The notes beneath the pieces are model-generated. The model did no database searches and was not told the origin of the DNA. It was given only the letters and a program-made list of their open reading frames with translations. 13,507 nucleotides of DNA from JAGMDK01 sp023128695 (GTDB taxonomy: Bacteria; Planctomycetota; Phycisphaerae; UBA1845; Fen-1342), in NCBI GenBank assembly GCA_030628805.1, contig DAOVQG010000111.1, forward strand, positions 1 through 13,507, in the 5' to 3' direction. Below, piece by piece: positions 1-6,906 of this stretch. The position numbers and the translations under genes are program-made. How positions within the stretch are numbered: position 1 is the first letter of the stretch; every line of letters begins with the position of its first letter.

Positions 1-12
1 CCGAATGTCAGA

Positions 13-26
13 AATAACGTGTTATT
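13..26. repeat. Small AT-rich palindrome upstream of the OsmC gene
   Basis: The six bases AATAAC (13-18) and GTTATT (21-26) form an inverted repeat around a central GT. It could be an operator half-site pair or chance; it lies about 150 bases ahead of the OsmC gene and the upstream gene is outside the window, so no target can be assigned. Confidence 0.2.
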
Positions 27-84
27 GAGAGCAACGCGACAACATAACTGCTGTTAGGCACCTGCTCACCGAATAGCGCAAATG

Positions 85-115
85 GCTGACCGCTGAAAGC
101 TGATTGCTGAAAGCT
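85..115 (+). repeat. Degenerate 7-bp tandem repeat, four units of GCTGANN
   Basis: Four consecutive heptamers read GCTGACC, GCTGAAA, GCTGATT, GCTGAAA, followed by a partial GCT. The first five bases are constant and the last two vary. It lies in the spacer before the OsmC gene, outside coding sequence. A different 7-bp repeat occurs at 9821-9841 and 8-bp repeats at 11083-11163, so short-unit tandem repeats recur in this window's spacers. Confidence 0.75.
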
Positions 116-117
116 TG

Positions 118-147
118 TTGCATACGGCTGAACTCTTACATTATTAA
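118..147 (+). promoter_or_regulatory. Weak candidate promoter for the OsmC gene
   Basis: A TTGCAT (118-123) followed after 18 bases by TATTAA (142-147) is a poor but usable sigma70-like pair, placing a start near 154, about 23 bases ahead of the ATG. The fit is only 3/6 and 4/6 to consensus, so it is a suggestion. Confidence 0.25.
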
Positions 148-176
148 TAGGTCGAGTTTACAGGACGCGAACTGAG

Positions 177-578
177 ATGGAGATGGAGATATCTTTTCCC
201 GGCGGAAAGAAGGTAGATGCTCAATACCGCGGGTTCACAATCCAAACAGACCAGTCGATCAAGAATGGGGGGGAGAGCGCGGCGCCGCGCCCTTTTGATC
301 TGTTCCTGGCTTCAATAGGGACTTGTGCTGGTATCCTGGTCCTCTCATTTTGCCAGCATCGCAATATCCCGACGGAAAACATAAGATTGATGCAGAGAAC
401 GGAGAAAAACGCTAATACCAAAATGCTGGAGAAGATTGTGATTGAAATCGAGCTCCCGGCTGATTTCCCGCGGAAATATCTACATGCCGTGATTCGTTCC
501 GCGGAACTATGCCCGGTGAAAAAGCATATGGAGCAGCCGCCAAAGTTCTCTATTGTTACGAGCGTGGCCTCTGAATAG
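177..578 (+). CDS. OsmC family protein (thiol-dependent peroxidase-like)
   Basis: A 133-residue cytoplasmic protein of the OsmC/Ohr superfamily, whose members reduce organic hydroperoxides with a pair of cysteines or act on sulfur-carrying substrates. Seen in the sequence: the family's central helix motif PFDLFLASIGTCAG (39-52) with the first redox cysteine at Cys50, an additional Cys59, and the second conserved cysteine in CPVKK (Cys112). Length is typical of the short OsmC-like group rather than of Ohr. I used the first ATG (177); a second in-frame ATG is two codons later at 183. There is only a weak AGGA (162-165) upstream. Downstream lie remnants of a CoA-disulfide reductase/rhodanese gene, another thiol/sulfur function, which hints at an older sulfur or redox cluster (inference). 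The substrate cannot be told from sequence. Confidence 0.87.
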   Translation: MEMEISFPGGKKVDAQYRGFTIQTDQSIKNGGESAAPRPFDLFLASIGTCAGILVLSFCQHRNIPTENIRLMQRTEKNANTKMLEKIVIEIELPADFPRKYLHAVIRSAELCPVKKHMEQPPKFSIVTSVASE

Positions 579-594
579 AGCAACATTCCAAACA

Positions 595-629
595 CGGGCG
601 GACGAGCCGCCCGCGGCACCCGACTTTTT
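595..629 (+). terminator. Likely terminator after the OsmC gene
   Basis: A perfect 7-bp stem CGGGCGG (595-601) / CCGCCCG (607-613) with a 5-base loop starts 16 bases after the OsmC stop codon. A run of five T (625-629) follows after an 11-base gap, longer than ideal for a Rho-independent terminator, so efficiency is uncertain. Confidence 0.5.
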
Positions 630-637
630 CTGATCAG

Positions 638-761
638 CTACTTCTCCACCCGCTTGATTCGGATGTTGCGATACCACACCGGGTCGCCGTGGTCCTGGAG
701 GCCGATGTGGCCCCGCCGCGGCATGTCCTTGTAGGCGGTCTTGAACTTGTTCGGCGTGCCG
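638..761 (-). pseudogene. 3'-terminal fragment of a second DUF1080 (3-keto-disaccharide hydrolase) gene
   Basis: Read on the minus strand this encodes only the last 40 residues of a DUF1080 domain, from GTPNKFK through GHIGLQDHGDPVWYRNIRI, ending KRVEK and TAG at 638-640. It has no start and no upstream domain: homology stops abruptly at 761, where a plus-strand CoA-disulfide reductase remnant begins. Bases 660-761 are identical to 3079-3180 inside the intact ThuA-DUF1080 gene, while the extreme C-terminus differs (KRVEK here, KRLD there). It is therefore either the displaced tail of the intact gene or a piece of a paralogue. Not expected to be expressed as a protein. Confidence 0.85.
660..761. 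repeat. 102-bp perfect direct repeat, left copy
   Basis: Every base from 660 to 761 matches 3079-3180 in the same orientation (offset 2419). The match extends imperfectly to about 645 on the left with a mismatch at 659, and ends sharply at 761/3180. The two copies enclose the CoA-disulfide reductase remnant, the nested palindrome and the ATPase/DUF3226 cassette. Confidence 0.95.
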
Positions 762-1060
762 CCGCGCTCCAGGCTGGCCTGACTGTCCTGGACCTGGAAG
801 AAGTCGAACTGGCTTATGCCCCGCAGTTCGAGTCTGCCAAGGACCCTGTCAACCTTGCCGGTTTCATCGCCGGCAACGTCCTGCGCGGCGACGAGGCATT
901 CATCTATGCCGAGGAGTTGTACTACACCAGCGGGCAGCGGTCATACTATGCGGCCCGCATCTTGCGATAGAAGGGCGTGCCATGCAAGAATCTGGCTGGC
1001 GGCCTGATATTCTTCCACCTCGATCTCGATACCCCGAGCAAAGTGGAGTATGATTGCTAG
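762..1060 (+). pseudogene. Decayed CoA-disulfide reductase / rhodanese fusion remnant
   Basis: In one plus-strand frame, residues matching the end of the FAD/NAD-dependent CoA-disulfide reductase dimerisation domain are clear: ALQAGLTVLDLEE followed by ELAYAPQFESAKDPVN and AGFIAGNVLRGD (about 764-892). After AEEL the frame jumps directly to what looks like the end of a rhodanese domain, TSGQRSYYAARIL (about 926-964), where family members usually have a Cys-x5-Arg active-site loop; the cysteine position is absent. A TAG at 968-970 interrupts, and the same frame continues with KGVPCKNLAGG, the usual rhodanese C-terminal strand, to a stop at 1058-1060. So the N-terminal FAD/NAD domains and most of the rhodanese are missing. 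It cannot be functional. The open frame beginning at 689 uses antisense DUF1080 sequence for its first part and is a chimera. Confidence 0.78.
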
Positions 1061-1069
1061 AAGTTCGCG

Positions 1070-1197
1070 TAACAGTCCTGTAGCGGCCGGGCTCCGTACC
1101 AGCCGTTGTTCTGGGCGAGTTTTTCCGTGTTCTACGGCCGGTACGGAGCCCGGCCGCTACATTTTCCGGTAGAAGCCGACTTTGCGGCGGACTGTTA
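1070..1197. repeat. Nested palindromic element (REP/MITE-like)
   Basis: An inner inverted repeat pairs 1079-1106 with 1134-1161 (28 bases per arm, one mismatch), separated by a 27-base loop rich in T. Outside it, TAACAGTCC (1070-1078) pairs perfectly with GGACTGTTA (1189-1197), leaving 27 unpaired bases on the right side. The whole is a long hairpin in the spacer ahead of the ATPase gene, consistent with a dispersed palindromic repeat. No transposase is present. Confidence 0.8.
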
Positions 1198-1278
1198 GAG
1201 AGGCGCATTGGCAATGAGACTACGAGAAATGCTGGTGTCATAATTGCCCGAGAGCGTTAGGGACAGGAACATCTTGCC
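1198..1278 (+). promoter_or_regulatory. Spacer upstream of the ATPase/DUF3226 cassette
   Basis: The cassette promoter should lie here or in the palindrome. A CATAAT (1239-1244) is a good -10 candidate (5/6), but no -35 sits at the right distance; a TTGGCA at 1208-1213 is 25 bases away. An AGGA at 1265-1268 is a plausible ribosome binding site for the ATG at 1279. Confidence 0.3.
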
Positions 1279-2349
1279 ATGATTCGCAGCGTTGAGGTCA
1301 ACAACTTCCGGTGTTTGGAAAGGCTCACCGTTCCGGAATTCGGGCGCTTCACGCTTGTCGGCGGCCGGAACAACGTTGGTAAAAGCTCGCTCTTGGAAGC
1401 ACTTTTTCTGTTCATGGATCGCATGAGCCCACACGCCATCCTTCGCCAACACAATTGGCGCGGTCTGGGAAAGGTCGAGAATAAACCTGTTAGCCTCTGG
1501 GCACCGGTCTTCTTTGACTATGACTTGAGCCGAACAATATGCCTAGTAGTGCAGCACGGCGACAAAAAAGAAACGCTGTCGGTATCACTCCGGCGCGATT
1601 ACCGTTTGCCTAACATGCCGACACCGGTCGGACATGAAGTGACGCGTGTGGATACAAGTAGCGCGAGCGCGCCGACTGAGGCGCTGGAATTCGTTTATGC
1701 GAGCCCTGGGGAGCAACCTCAGAAAATGCACTTGCTGTTCGATCCCATACGGGGACCCTCACAATTCATCGAGCTCATACAGGGCTCCATCATGCCTACC
1801 TCGTACCTCGGGAGCCGGGCTCGGCCGCCGTTGCGTGAGGATGCCGACAGTTTCGGTGAGTTGGACAAACGGGATAAGATCGGCCTGGTGCTCGGTTTTC
1901 TACAAAAGCTTGAGCCGCAACTGAAACAGCTCTCGATCATCCCTGTCGCGGGCGAGCCCGTCGTTCACGCCGACCTGGGGTTGTCTCGAAAGATACCGAT
2001 CGTATTTGCCGGCGACGGTATGTCCCGCATGTTATCGCTGTTGATGGGGATCGTTCGGGCCCGGGGCGGCCTTGTTTTGATCGATGAGTTCGAGAACGGC
2101 CTGCACTATTCGGCCCATTCCGATATCTGGAACGCAACACTGGACGCGGCTCGCGAACTGGACTGCCAAGTCATTGCGACAACTCACAGTTACGAGTTCT
2201 TAAGGCGGGCTTGCGAGGGATTGCCCTCAGAGTTCGCAAAGGAGTTTCGGTACCTTCGGCTCGATCGCACACCGGAGGGTATTGTTGCCCACGTCTTCGA
2301 TCACGAAACACTGAGCGCTGCCTTCGCCGCAGGCCTGGAGGTTCGCTGA
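1279..2349 (+). CDS. OLD/RecF-like AAA family ATPase (AAA_15/AAA_21), putative defence ATPase
   Basis: A 356-residue ABC-type ATPase of the SMC/RecF/OLD branch. Visible motifs: the N-terminal IRSVEVNNFRCLERL strand-turn typical of RecF/OLD ATPases (2-16), Walker A GGRNNVGKSS (28-37), a signature-like GDGMSRMLSLL (245-255), Walker B with catalytic acid LVLIDEFENGLH (265-276), and the switch histidine in ATTHSYEFL (300-308). There is no C-terminal Toprim domain as in full OLD or GajA; the protein stops soon after the ATPase core. Its stop TGA touches the ATG of the next gene, so the two are surely co-translated and the Toprim-like function is supplied in trans. Family knowledge: such ATPases sense or regulate a partner nuclease in anti-phage systems. 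Base composition appears less GC-rich than the operon to the right. Specific function is inferred. Confidence 0.85.
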   Translation: MIRSVEVNNFRCLERLTVPEFGRFTLVGGRNNVGKSSLLEALFLFMDRMSPHAILRQHNWRGLGKVENKPVSLWAPVFFDYDLSRTICLVVQHGDKKETLSVSLRRDYRLPNMPTPVGHEVTRVDTSSASAPTEALEFVYASPGEQPQKMHLLFDPIRGPSQFIELIQGSIMPTSYLGSRARPPLREDADSFGELDKRDKIGLVLGFLQKLEPQLKQLSIIPVAGEPVVHADLGLSRKIPIVFAGDGMSRMLSLLMGIVRARGGLVLIDEFENGLHYSAHSDIWNATLDAARELDCQVIATTHSYEFLRRACEGLPSEFAKEFRYLRLDRTPEGIVAHVFDHETLSAAFAAGLEVR

Positions 2350-3000
2350 ATGCCCGGCGACAAAGCGTCTGAATTCCCCGCCAGGATCGAGAAAACCAAG
2401 GTCATTCTCGCGGAGGGCGCCGATACATATTATTTCATGTTTTGGGCTTATCAGGAGTTCGGTGCCTCAGGTATTCAAGTGTTCGACTTTCGCGGTGTAT
2501 CTAATCTCCGCACATATCTGAAGACATTTCGCGAAATTGATGGATTTGCCAACGTCGAATCCTTAATCATAGCACGTGATGCCGAGACAGACGCTGGGGC
2601 GGCCCTGGCAAGCGTGCGCGCTGCTTTGGCAGACGCGAATCTACCGGCACCAGCGGAAGCGTTCACATTCGCTGATGGAAAGCCTCGTACGGCTGTAATG
2701 ATATTCCCCGGTTTCGATAGAGAGGGGAAAGACAAGCAGCTTGCAAACGGAATGCTGGAGGATTTGTGTCTGGCGACTGTAGCAAATGATAAACTCATGC
2801 AGTGTGTCGATGACTTTCTCACCTGTTCCACCGACGTCGGTGAACAGTTGACACATCCCAAGAAGTCCCGCCTGCACGCTTATCTGGCGGGAAAAAACGA
2901 CTTCGCGGGTCTGAAGCTTGGAGAGGCAACCAGGGCAAAGGCGTGGAATCTTGCCCATAAGGCTGTCTTGCCCTTCAAACAGCTCATACAAAGTATGTGA
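2350..3000 (+). CDS. DUF3226 family, Toprim-like protein; putative effector partner of the ATPase
   Basis: A 216-residue protein starting directly after the ATPase stop codon, with GGAGG (2337-2341) as ribosome binding site. Features matching DUF3226/OLD-type Toprim proteins: a strand then acidic motif KVILAEGADTYYF (17-29; Glu22 and Asp25), the VFDFRGVSNLRTYLK segment (44-58), a second strand ending in acidic residues SLIIARDAET (71-80; Asp77), a conserved MLEDLC (135-140), and a late lysine-rich HPKKSRLHAYLAGK segment (169-182). Toprim folds use such a Glu and Asp pairs to bind metal in nucleases or primases. The second motif reads Asp-Ala-Glu rather than Asp-x-Asp. Pairing of a separate ATPase with a Toprim-like protein mirrors PARIS (AriA with the DUF4435 protein AriB). 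Family assignment is from remembered motifs; nuclease activity is inference. Confidence 0.7.
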   Translation: MPGDKASEFPARIEKTKVILAEGADTYYFMFWAYQEFGASGIQVFDFRGVSNLRTYLKTFREIDGFANVESLIIARDAETDAGAALASVRAALADANLPAPAEAFTFADGKPRTAVMIFPGFDREGKDKQLANGMLEDLCLATVANDKLMQCVDDFLTCSTDVGEQLTHPKKSRLHAYLAGKNDFAGLKLGEATRAKAWNLAHKAVLPFKQLIQSM

Positions 3001-3059
3001 ATTTCGATTTGGCGCTCGGCCAGCCCTCGCGGAACTTCTGTCGTAGCCGGCGGCACTCT

Positions 3060-4514
3060 TTAATCCAGCCGCTTGATCCGGATGTTGCGATACCACACCG
3101 GGTCGCCGTGGTCCTGGAGGCCGATGTGGCCCCGCCGCGGCATGTCCTTGTAGGCGGTCTTGAACTTGTTCGGCGTGCCGTCCGGATTCTTGCCCGGTTC
3201 GGTCCAATCGTCCAGGTTCATGTCGATGATCTGCTCGCCGTTCATCACGATGTTGATCTGGGGGCCTTTGCAGGTGATGGTGACGTGGTTCCACTCGCCG
3301 GGCGGCTTGGCCATGCTCTTGCTGGGGACCAGGCAGTCGTAGATCGCGCCGCACGTGTGCTGTGGCAGCCGTGGATTGCCGATATCATCGTTCAACTGCA
3401 TCTCGATCGTGGTATTCAGCCAGTTGCCGATGTCGCCGGTGCGGAGGAAGACGCCGCTATTGGTTTTGGGGGCGAGCTTGAATTCGAGGTCGAGGATGAA
3501 GTCGCCGAAGGTCTGCTCGGACCAGATTTCGCCGCCGCCTTTGCGGGTCAGGACGCCGTCCGCGACGGTCCAACTGCCGGGCTTGGCGATCCAGCCGGTG
3601 AGGTCCTTGCCGTTGAACAAGCGCGCCCAGCCGTCGGCGTCAAGTTGACCGCTGGCCAGAGCGTCGGCCGGCAGGTCGCCCAGGGCGTATTGGATTCCCG
3701 CCAGGTAATGCCGCAGTACGACCGGATTCCAGTAGATATCCTCGCGATGCCCGAGCGAGCAGTAGAACACCCGCCCCCGACCATAGTTACGTACCCAACT
3801 GACGGCAAAGTCGCCGTCGGTGCGGCTGATGCCCTTCTTGTTCATATCGGTCTTGCTGGGGTCAAGACTCAGCAGCACGCGCAGCTTGTCGCGCGAGTAC
3901 GGCTCCCGGAATTGATAAATCTCGTCCGTGATGATAAACGGCCTGCCGCCGAACATGGCGGTCAGCGGATGGGCGGGGTCGTCAACCTTGAGTGTGACGG
4001 TGTCGTTTGCCCCCCAGGGGTGCCCGGCGAAGTAGCCGCCCATCATCTCGCCGTACTCCGGCCAGTCGTAGAAACAATCGGCGGCGGCGTGAATGCCGAC
4101 CACGACCTTGCCGCCGCGGACGAAATCGAGCAGGTTCTTCTTCCACTCGGGGTCGTCGAAGAGTTCGCCGGTCGTGTTGTTGAAGCAGACGGCGTCGAAG
4201 AGGCGGAGACTGCTGGGCTTGAAAACGATCGGGTTGTCAATGACCACGGCCTCGAACGCGCCGGTCTTCTTGCCCATAATTTGAATCGCCACAATGCCGT
4301 AGGGGATTGAACTGTGCACAGAGCCTTTGCAATCGCTGTAGACCAGCAGTCGGCGTGGTTGAGCCGGCTGGACGGGCGCTTTATCCGGGATGGCCATTTG
4401 AATCTTCACGATCGTTTCGAGCGGGGGCGGGTCGCCGGCCGCGGCGGGGTTGTTGGCCGCCAGGACAATGAGCATCGAGCCAATGATAATGGTGTAGAAA
4501 CAGGCCGATTGCAT
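3060..4514 (-). CDS. Secreted ThuA-like / DUF1080 (3-keto-disaccharide hydrolase) two-domain protein
   Basis: A 484-residue exported protein: an N-terminal hydrophobic segment (about 7-25) ending in NPAAAGD looks like a cleavable signal peptide. Residues 55-282 are a ThuA-like domain (class I glutamine-amidotransferase-like fold), with GIHAAADCFYDWPEYG (140-155), the GGYFAGHPW turn (159-167), ITDEIYQF (195-202) and VFYCSLGH (249-256). Residues 295-484 are a DUF1080 domain of concanavalin-like fold, from WARLFNGKDLTGW through SGVFLRTG and EMQLNDD to GHIGLQDHG. The domain is linked to 3-keto-glycoside breakdown in planctomycetes and Bacteroidota. Start chosen at 4514 because AAGGAG lies just upstream (4522-4527 on the minus strand). 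It is 31 bases downstream of the DUF4340 gene and is probably its operon's last gene. Its 3' end carries the right copy of the 102-bp repeat (residues 445-479). Confidence 0.9.
   Translation of the reverse strand: MQSACFYTIIIGSMLIVLAANNPAAAGDPPPLETIVKIQMAIPDKAPVQPAQPRRLLVYSDCKGSVHSSIPYGIVAIQIMGKKTGAFEAVVIDNPIVFKPSSLRLFDAVCFNNTTGELFDDPEWKKNLLDFVRGGKVVVGIHAAADCFYDWPEYGEMMGGYFAGHPWGANDTVTLKVDDPAHPLTAMFGGRPFIITDEIYQFREPYSRDKLRVLLSLDPSKTDMNKKGISRTDGDFAVSWVRNYGRGRVFYCSLGHREDIYWNPVVLRHYLAGIQYALGDLPADALASGQLDADGWARLFNGKDLTGWIAKPGSWTVADGVLTRKGGGEIWSEQTFGDFILDLEFKLAPKTNSGVFLRTGDIGNWLNTTIEMQLNDDIGNPRLPQHTCGAIYDCLVPSKSMAKPPGEWNHVTITCKGPQINIVMNGEQIIDMNLDDWTEPGKNPDGTPNKFKTAYKDMPRRGHIGLQDHGDPVWYRNIRIKRLD
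3079..3180. repeat. 102-bp perfect direct repeat, right copy (inside ThuA-DUF1080)
   Basis: Identical to 660-761, same orientation. It covers codons for residues about 445-479 of the ThuA-DUF1080 protein. Homologous recombination between the two copies would delete 2419 bp, remove the ATPase/DUF3226 cassette and leave a full-length DUF1080 gene ending in KRVEK instead of KRLD. Confidence 0.95.
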
Positions 4515-4545
4515 CTGTATTCTCCTTCTCTAACACACGTCACTG

Positions 4546-6906
4546 TCAAGGCGACGTAGACTCGACCTTCACGTAGTCATCCAGGCCGCGGAGCAGCTTC
4601 TCGCAATCTGCCTGCCGCATACGAAAGATGCGTTTCTCCGCGACCAGGGCCGCTTTGCGCGGCAACCGGCCGGGACGTTCCTGGGTCATGTTCATCACGA
4701 TCTCGTGGCCGTTGGTCAGGCGGATTGTCACCGAAGCAGGCGCATCAATGAGCCCTTCGGCCGCCAGGTCGCCGTCGCGATACGCGAAGTAGGCCTCCGC
4801 CCGGAACCGTGACAGGTCTTCAATGAACTCCTTGACCTTCGTCTGCGCCAACTCCACGTACGGGTCCGGCGTGTAAATCCACTGTTGACCTTCCTTAGAC
4901 AGCTCCAGCGTACCGCCCGTGGCAACGACCTTCAACGCGACCACGTCGTCCGGCCGGAAGCGGAACAGCCGCTGGTCGATCAACTCGGCGACCATGACCT
5001 GATAAACCGTGTCATGGAGCTCGAAGATATACGGGTCATCATCCTGGCGGGCGTACGCCACCCCGTCCTTGCGGCCGATGCGGAGCGTGTGCCGAGTGAC
5101 CACGGGCGCCTCGGCCGTCGTCGGCTGCGTGGCTTGTGTGGCTTGTGTGGTCGTCGGTTGCGTCGTTGCCGGCGGCTGGGCGACCTCGAACTGAATCGTC
5201 ATCAGCGGCGTCGTGAGACCGAAGGCGGCCTCGTCACCTTTGCCGACCACCCGGCCGGCCCGCAAACGCGACAAGTCATTAGTGAGCTTCCGCACGTTGC
5301 CGACCTCGAGCGGCGCGGCGGTCGGCTCGCTGAGCCGCCAGCGCTCGTTCTCGCGGACCAACTCGTAGTTCATCGCCGGACGCTGGATGCTGACGCGGTG
5401 GAGCTGATCGGCGGGGAAGTTGAAGATCTCTCGCGAGCGCAGGGACAGCAGATCAACGGCCAGACGGTCCGCCTGGGCGGCGCTAGTGACGATCACCGTC
5501 CGCTCCTGATCGCGCTTAACGTAAGCGTTTCGGCCGCTGGGCGTCGCGCTGCCGATCTGTATGGACACCGGCGTGACCGAGCCGGCCGCGGTGACAGTGA
5601 TGGTCGCGCGCGGCTGGTGGAGTCCATATTCCGCCGGGTCCCGGGGGTCATCAACGTAATCGATCGCCCGCAGGTCCTCGAACGCTTCGAGCAGGTCGGT
5701 GACGGCCGACGTTTCGAGTGCGGCCAAGTCGCCGGTGCCTTGCCAGACGCCGTCCACTTTCCGCAGCGTGGCGGACGAGCCACCGGAGGCGACTTCCAGC
5801 ACGGTGGCGTCTGACGCCTTGACACGCGTGACGCGCGGGTCGCGGAGGTCCTTCAGGTTCGGGATCAGGCCGTCAATCGTTGTGCTGGTGACCGTGATAA
5901 CCCAAGATTCGCTGCCCGGTTTGGCATATCGCTTTTCCGATTTCAGGTCCGCGAAGCCCCCGAATGCCAACTTCTGCGTATCCGTTACGGTCTCATATTG
6001 CGACTCGGCGGGCTGCGTCTCGGGGCCTTCCGGCGTGGGCAACTTGCGCTTGGTCTCGGTCGTGACAGTAAATGTCAAGAACGGCTCGTCGAGACCGAAG
6101 GGCGTCAATGAGGTCGGCGAATCTTCACTAAACTCAGCGGCCGGCACGGCGTTGAACTTGGTGATCAGTGAGCGGATCCGGTCGCGGTCGGCGTATGCTC
6201 GTTGCGGTTCGTTAATAACCCACTGGCCGTCCGGGCCGCGTGTGAAATCATAGGTCTTCCCCGCGTGCGAAATATGGATGCCGACAACCTCGTCAGTATT
6301 CAACTTGACGAGGCGTTTCGAGCGGTAGTCGTTGACATCCTTATTCACTTGCTGCTTCAAGTCGCGCTTGGCGACGCGGACGGTCGTCTCGCCCGCGATC
6401 CGCACGTAGGTGTCGTTGGACATGATGGCCTGCCGGCCGACCTCGAGCGCGTATTTCTTGTCCTCCGCGTCCACTAGCGTGATCGTCGCGGCGGGCGGCT
6501 CCAGGCCGGCGTCGGCCGCGGTCAGCTCGCCGTCCGTGCCCGGCTCGAATTGCGTCCAGGATTCCAGGTTACGCAAGGTGGTGATCAGGCTCCGTACGGC
6601 GTAGTCCTCGACGGACACCGCGAGCGGCTCCACTATTTGCCACCGGGCGCCGCCGGGCGGGGTTTGCTCGTCCTCGGTCGGCTCGCGTTCGAATACGATC
6701 GTCTGCTCGCCGGGGCGCTCGACCTCCACGCGAACGATGTCTTCGGTCTCGGGCTGGGGATCGAAGACGTACTCCGGCTTGCTCGCATCAAGCATCTCAA
6801 CCGCGACGCTTTCGTCTTCGGTCGCCGCTGGGAAGAACAGAAACCACGCCCCCAGTCCGATTGCCAGAATAACCAGCAGAATAATCGTCGTCTTGAAGTT
6901 CATCAT
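4546..6906 (-). CDS. Membrane-anchored DUF4340 protein with five internal repeats
   Basis: A 786-residue protein with an N-terminal membrane anchor (about 6-25: TIILLVILAIGLGAWFLFF) and a long soluble region outside the membrane. I see five repeats of the DUF4340 unit, each about 135-155 residues. Each ends with a GL-x2-P-like segment, e.g. AGLEPPAATITL (133-), FGLDEPFLTFTV (270-), YGLHQPRATITV (427-), FGLTTPLMTIQF (562-) and EGLIDAPASVTI (717-). New units begin near RSKRLVKLNTDEV (195-), RDPRVTRVKASDA (355-), RSREIFNFPADQL (490-) and DQRLFRFRPDDV (644-), and most carry a Trp followed by a -EP- or -DP-. A Thr/Gln/Ala-rich linker (579-598) lies in repeat four. DUF4340 proteins accompany GldG-like ABC systems; molecular role unknown. 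Its ATG at 6906 abuts the GldG stop codon, so translation is probably coupled. Confidence 0.88.
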   Translation of the reverse strand: MMNFKTTIILLVILAIGLGAWFLFFPAATEDESVAVEMLDASKPEYVFDPQPETEDIVRVEVERPGEQTIVFEREPTEDEQTPPGGARWQIVEPLAVSVEDYAVRSLITTLRNLESWTQFEPGTDGELTAADAGLEPPAATITLVDAEDKKYALEVGRQAIMSNDTYVRIAGETTVRVAKRDLKQQVNKDVNDYRSKRLVKLNTDEVVGIHISHAGKTYDFTRGPDGQWVINEPQRAYADRDRIRSLITKFNAVPAAEFSEDSPTSLTPFGLDEPFLTFTVTTETKRKLPTPEGPETQPAESQYETVTDTQKLAFGGFADLKSEKRYAKPGSESWVITVTSTTIDGLIPNLKDLRDPRVTRVKASDATVLEVASGGSSATLRKVDGVWQGTGDLAALETSAVTDLLEAFEDLRAIDYVDDPRDPAEYGLHQPRATITVTAAGSVTPVSIQIGSATPSGRNAYVKRDQERTVIVTSAAQADRLAVDLLSLRSREIFNFPADQLHRVSIQRPAMNYELVRENERWRLSEPTAAPLEVGNVRKLTNDLSRLRAGRVVGKGDEAAFGLTTPLMTIQFEVAQPPATTQPTTTQATQATQPTTAEAPVVTRHTLRIGRKDGVAYARQDDDPYIFELHDTVYQVMVAELIDQRLFRFRPDDVVALKVVATGGTLELSKEGQQWIYTPDPYVELAQTKVKEFIEDLSRFRAEAYFAYRDGDLAAEGLIDAPASVTIRLTNGHEIVMNMTQERPGRLPRKAALVAEKRIFRMRQADCEKLLRGLDDYVKVESTSP

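Noticed and set aside
689..970. A 93-residue plus-strand gene
   Set aside because: Its first 23 residues are antisense to a DUF1080 tail and recur at 3108-3176; the rest is a truncated reductase with a deleted rhodanese end. Treated as a pseudogene from 762.
660..3180. Reading the 102-bp pair as insertion-sequence ends
   Set aside because: The copies are direct, not inverted, encode protein, and no transposase lies between them. An integration-like or recombination origin fits better.
2997..4310. Long plus-strand open frame (437 codons) opposite ThuA-DUF1080
   Set aside because: The minus strand encodes two clear domains with a signal peptide; the plus frame is Val/Ala/Gly/Asp-rich, has no ribosome site and no motif. 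It is an antisense shadow of a GC-rich gene.
5110..5172. Repetitive stretch in the DUF4340 gene
   Set aside because: It only encodes the Thr/Gln/Ala linker (about residues 579-600); not a CRISPR or separate repeat element.
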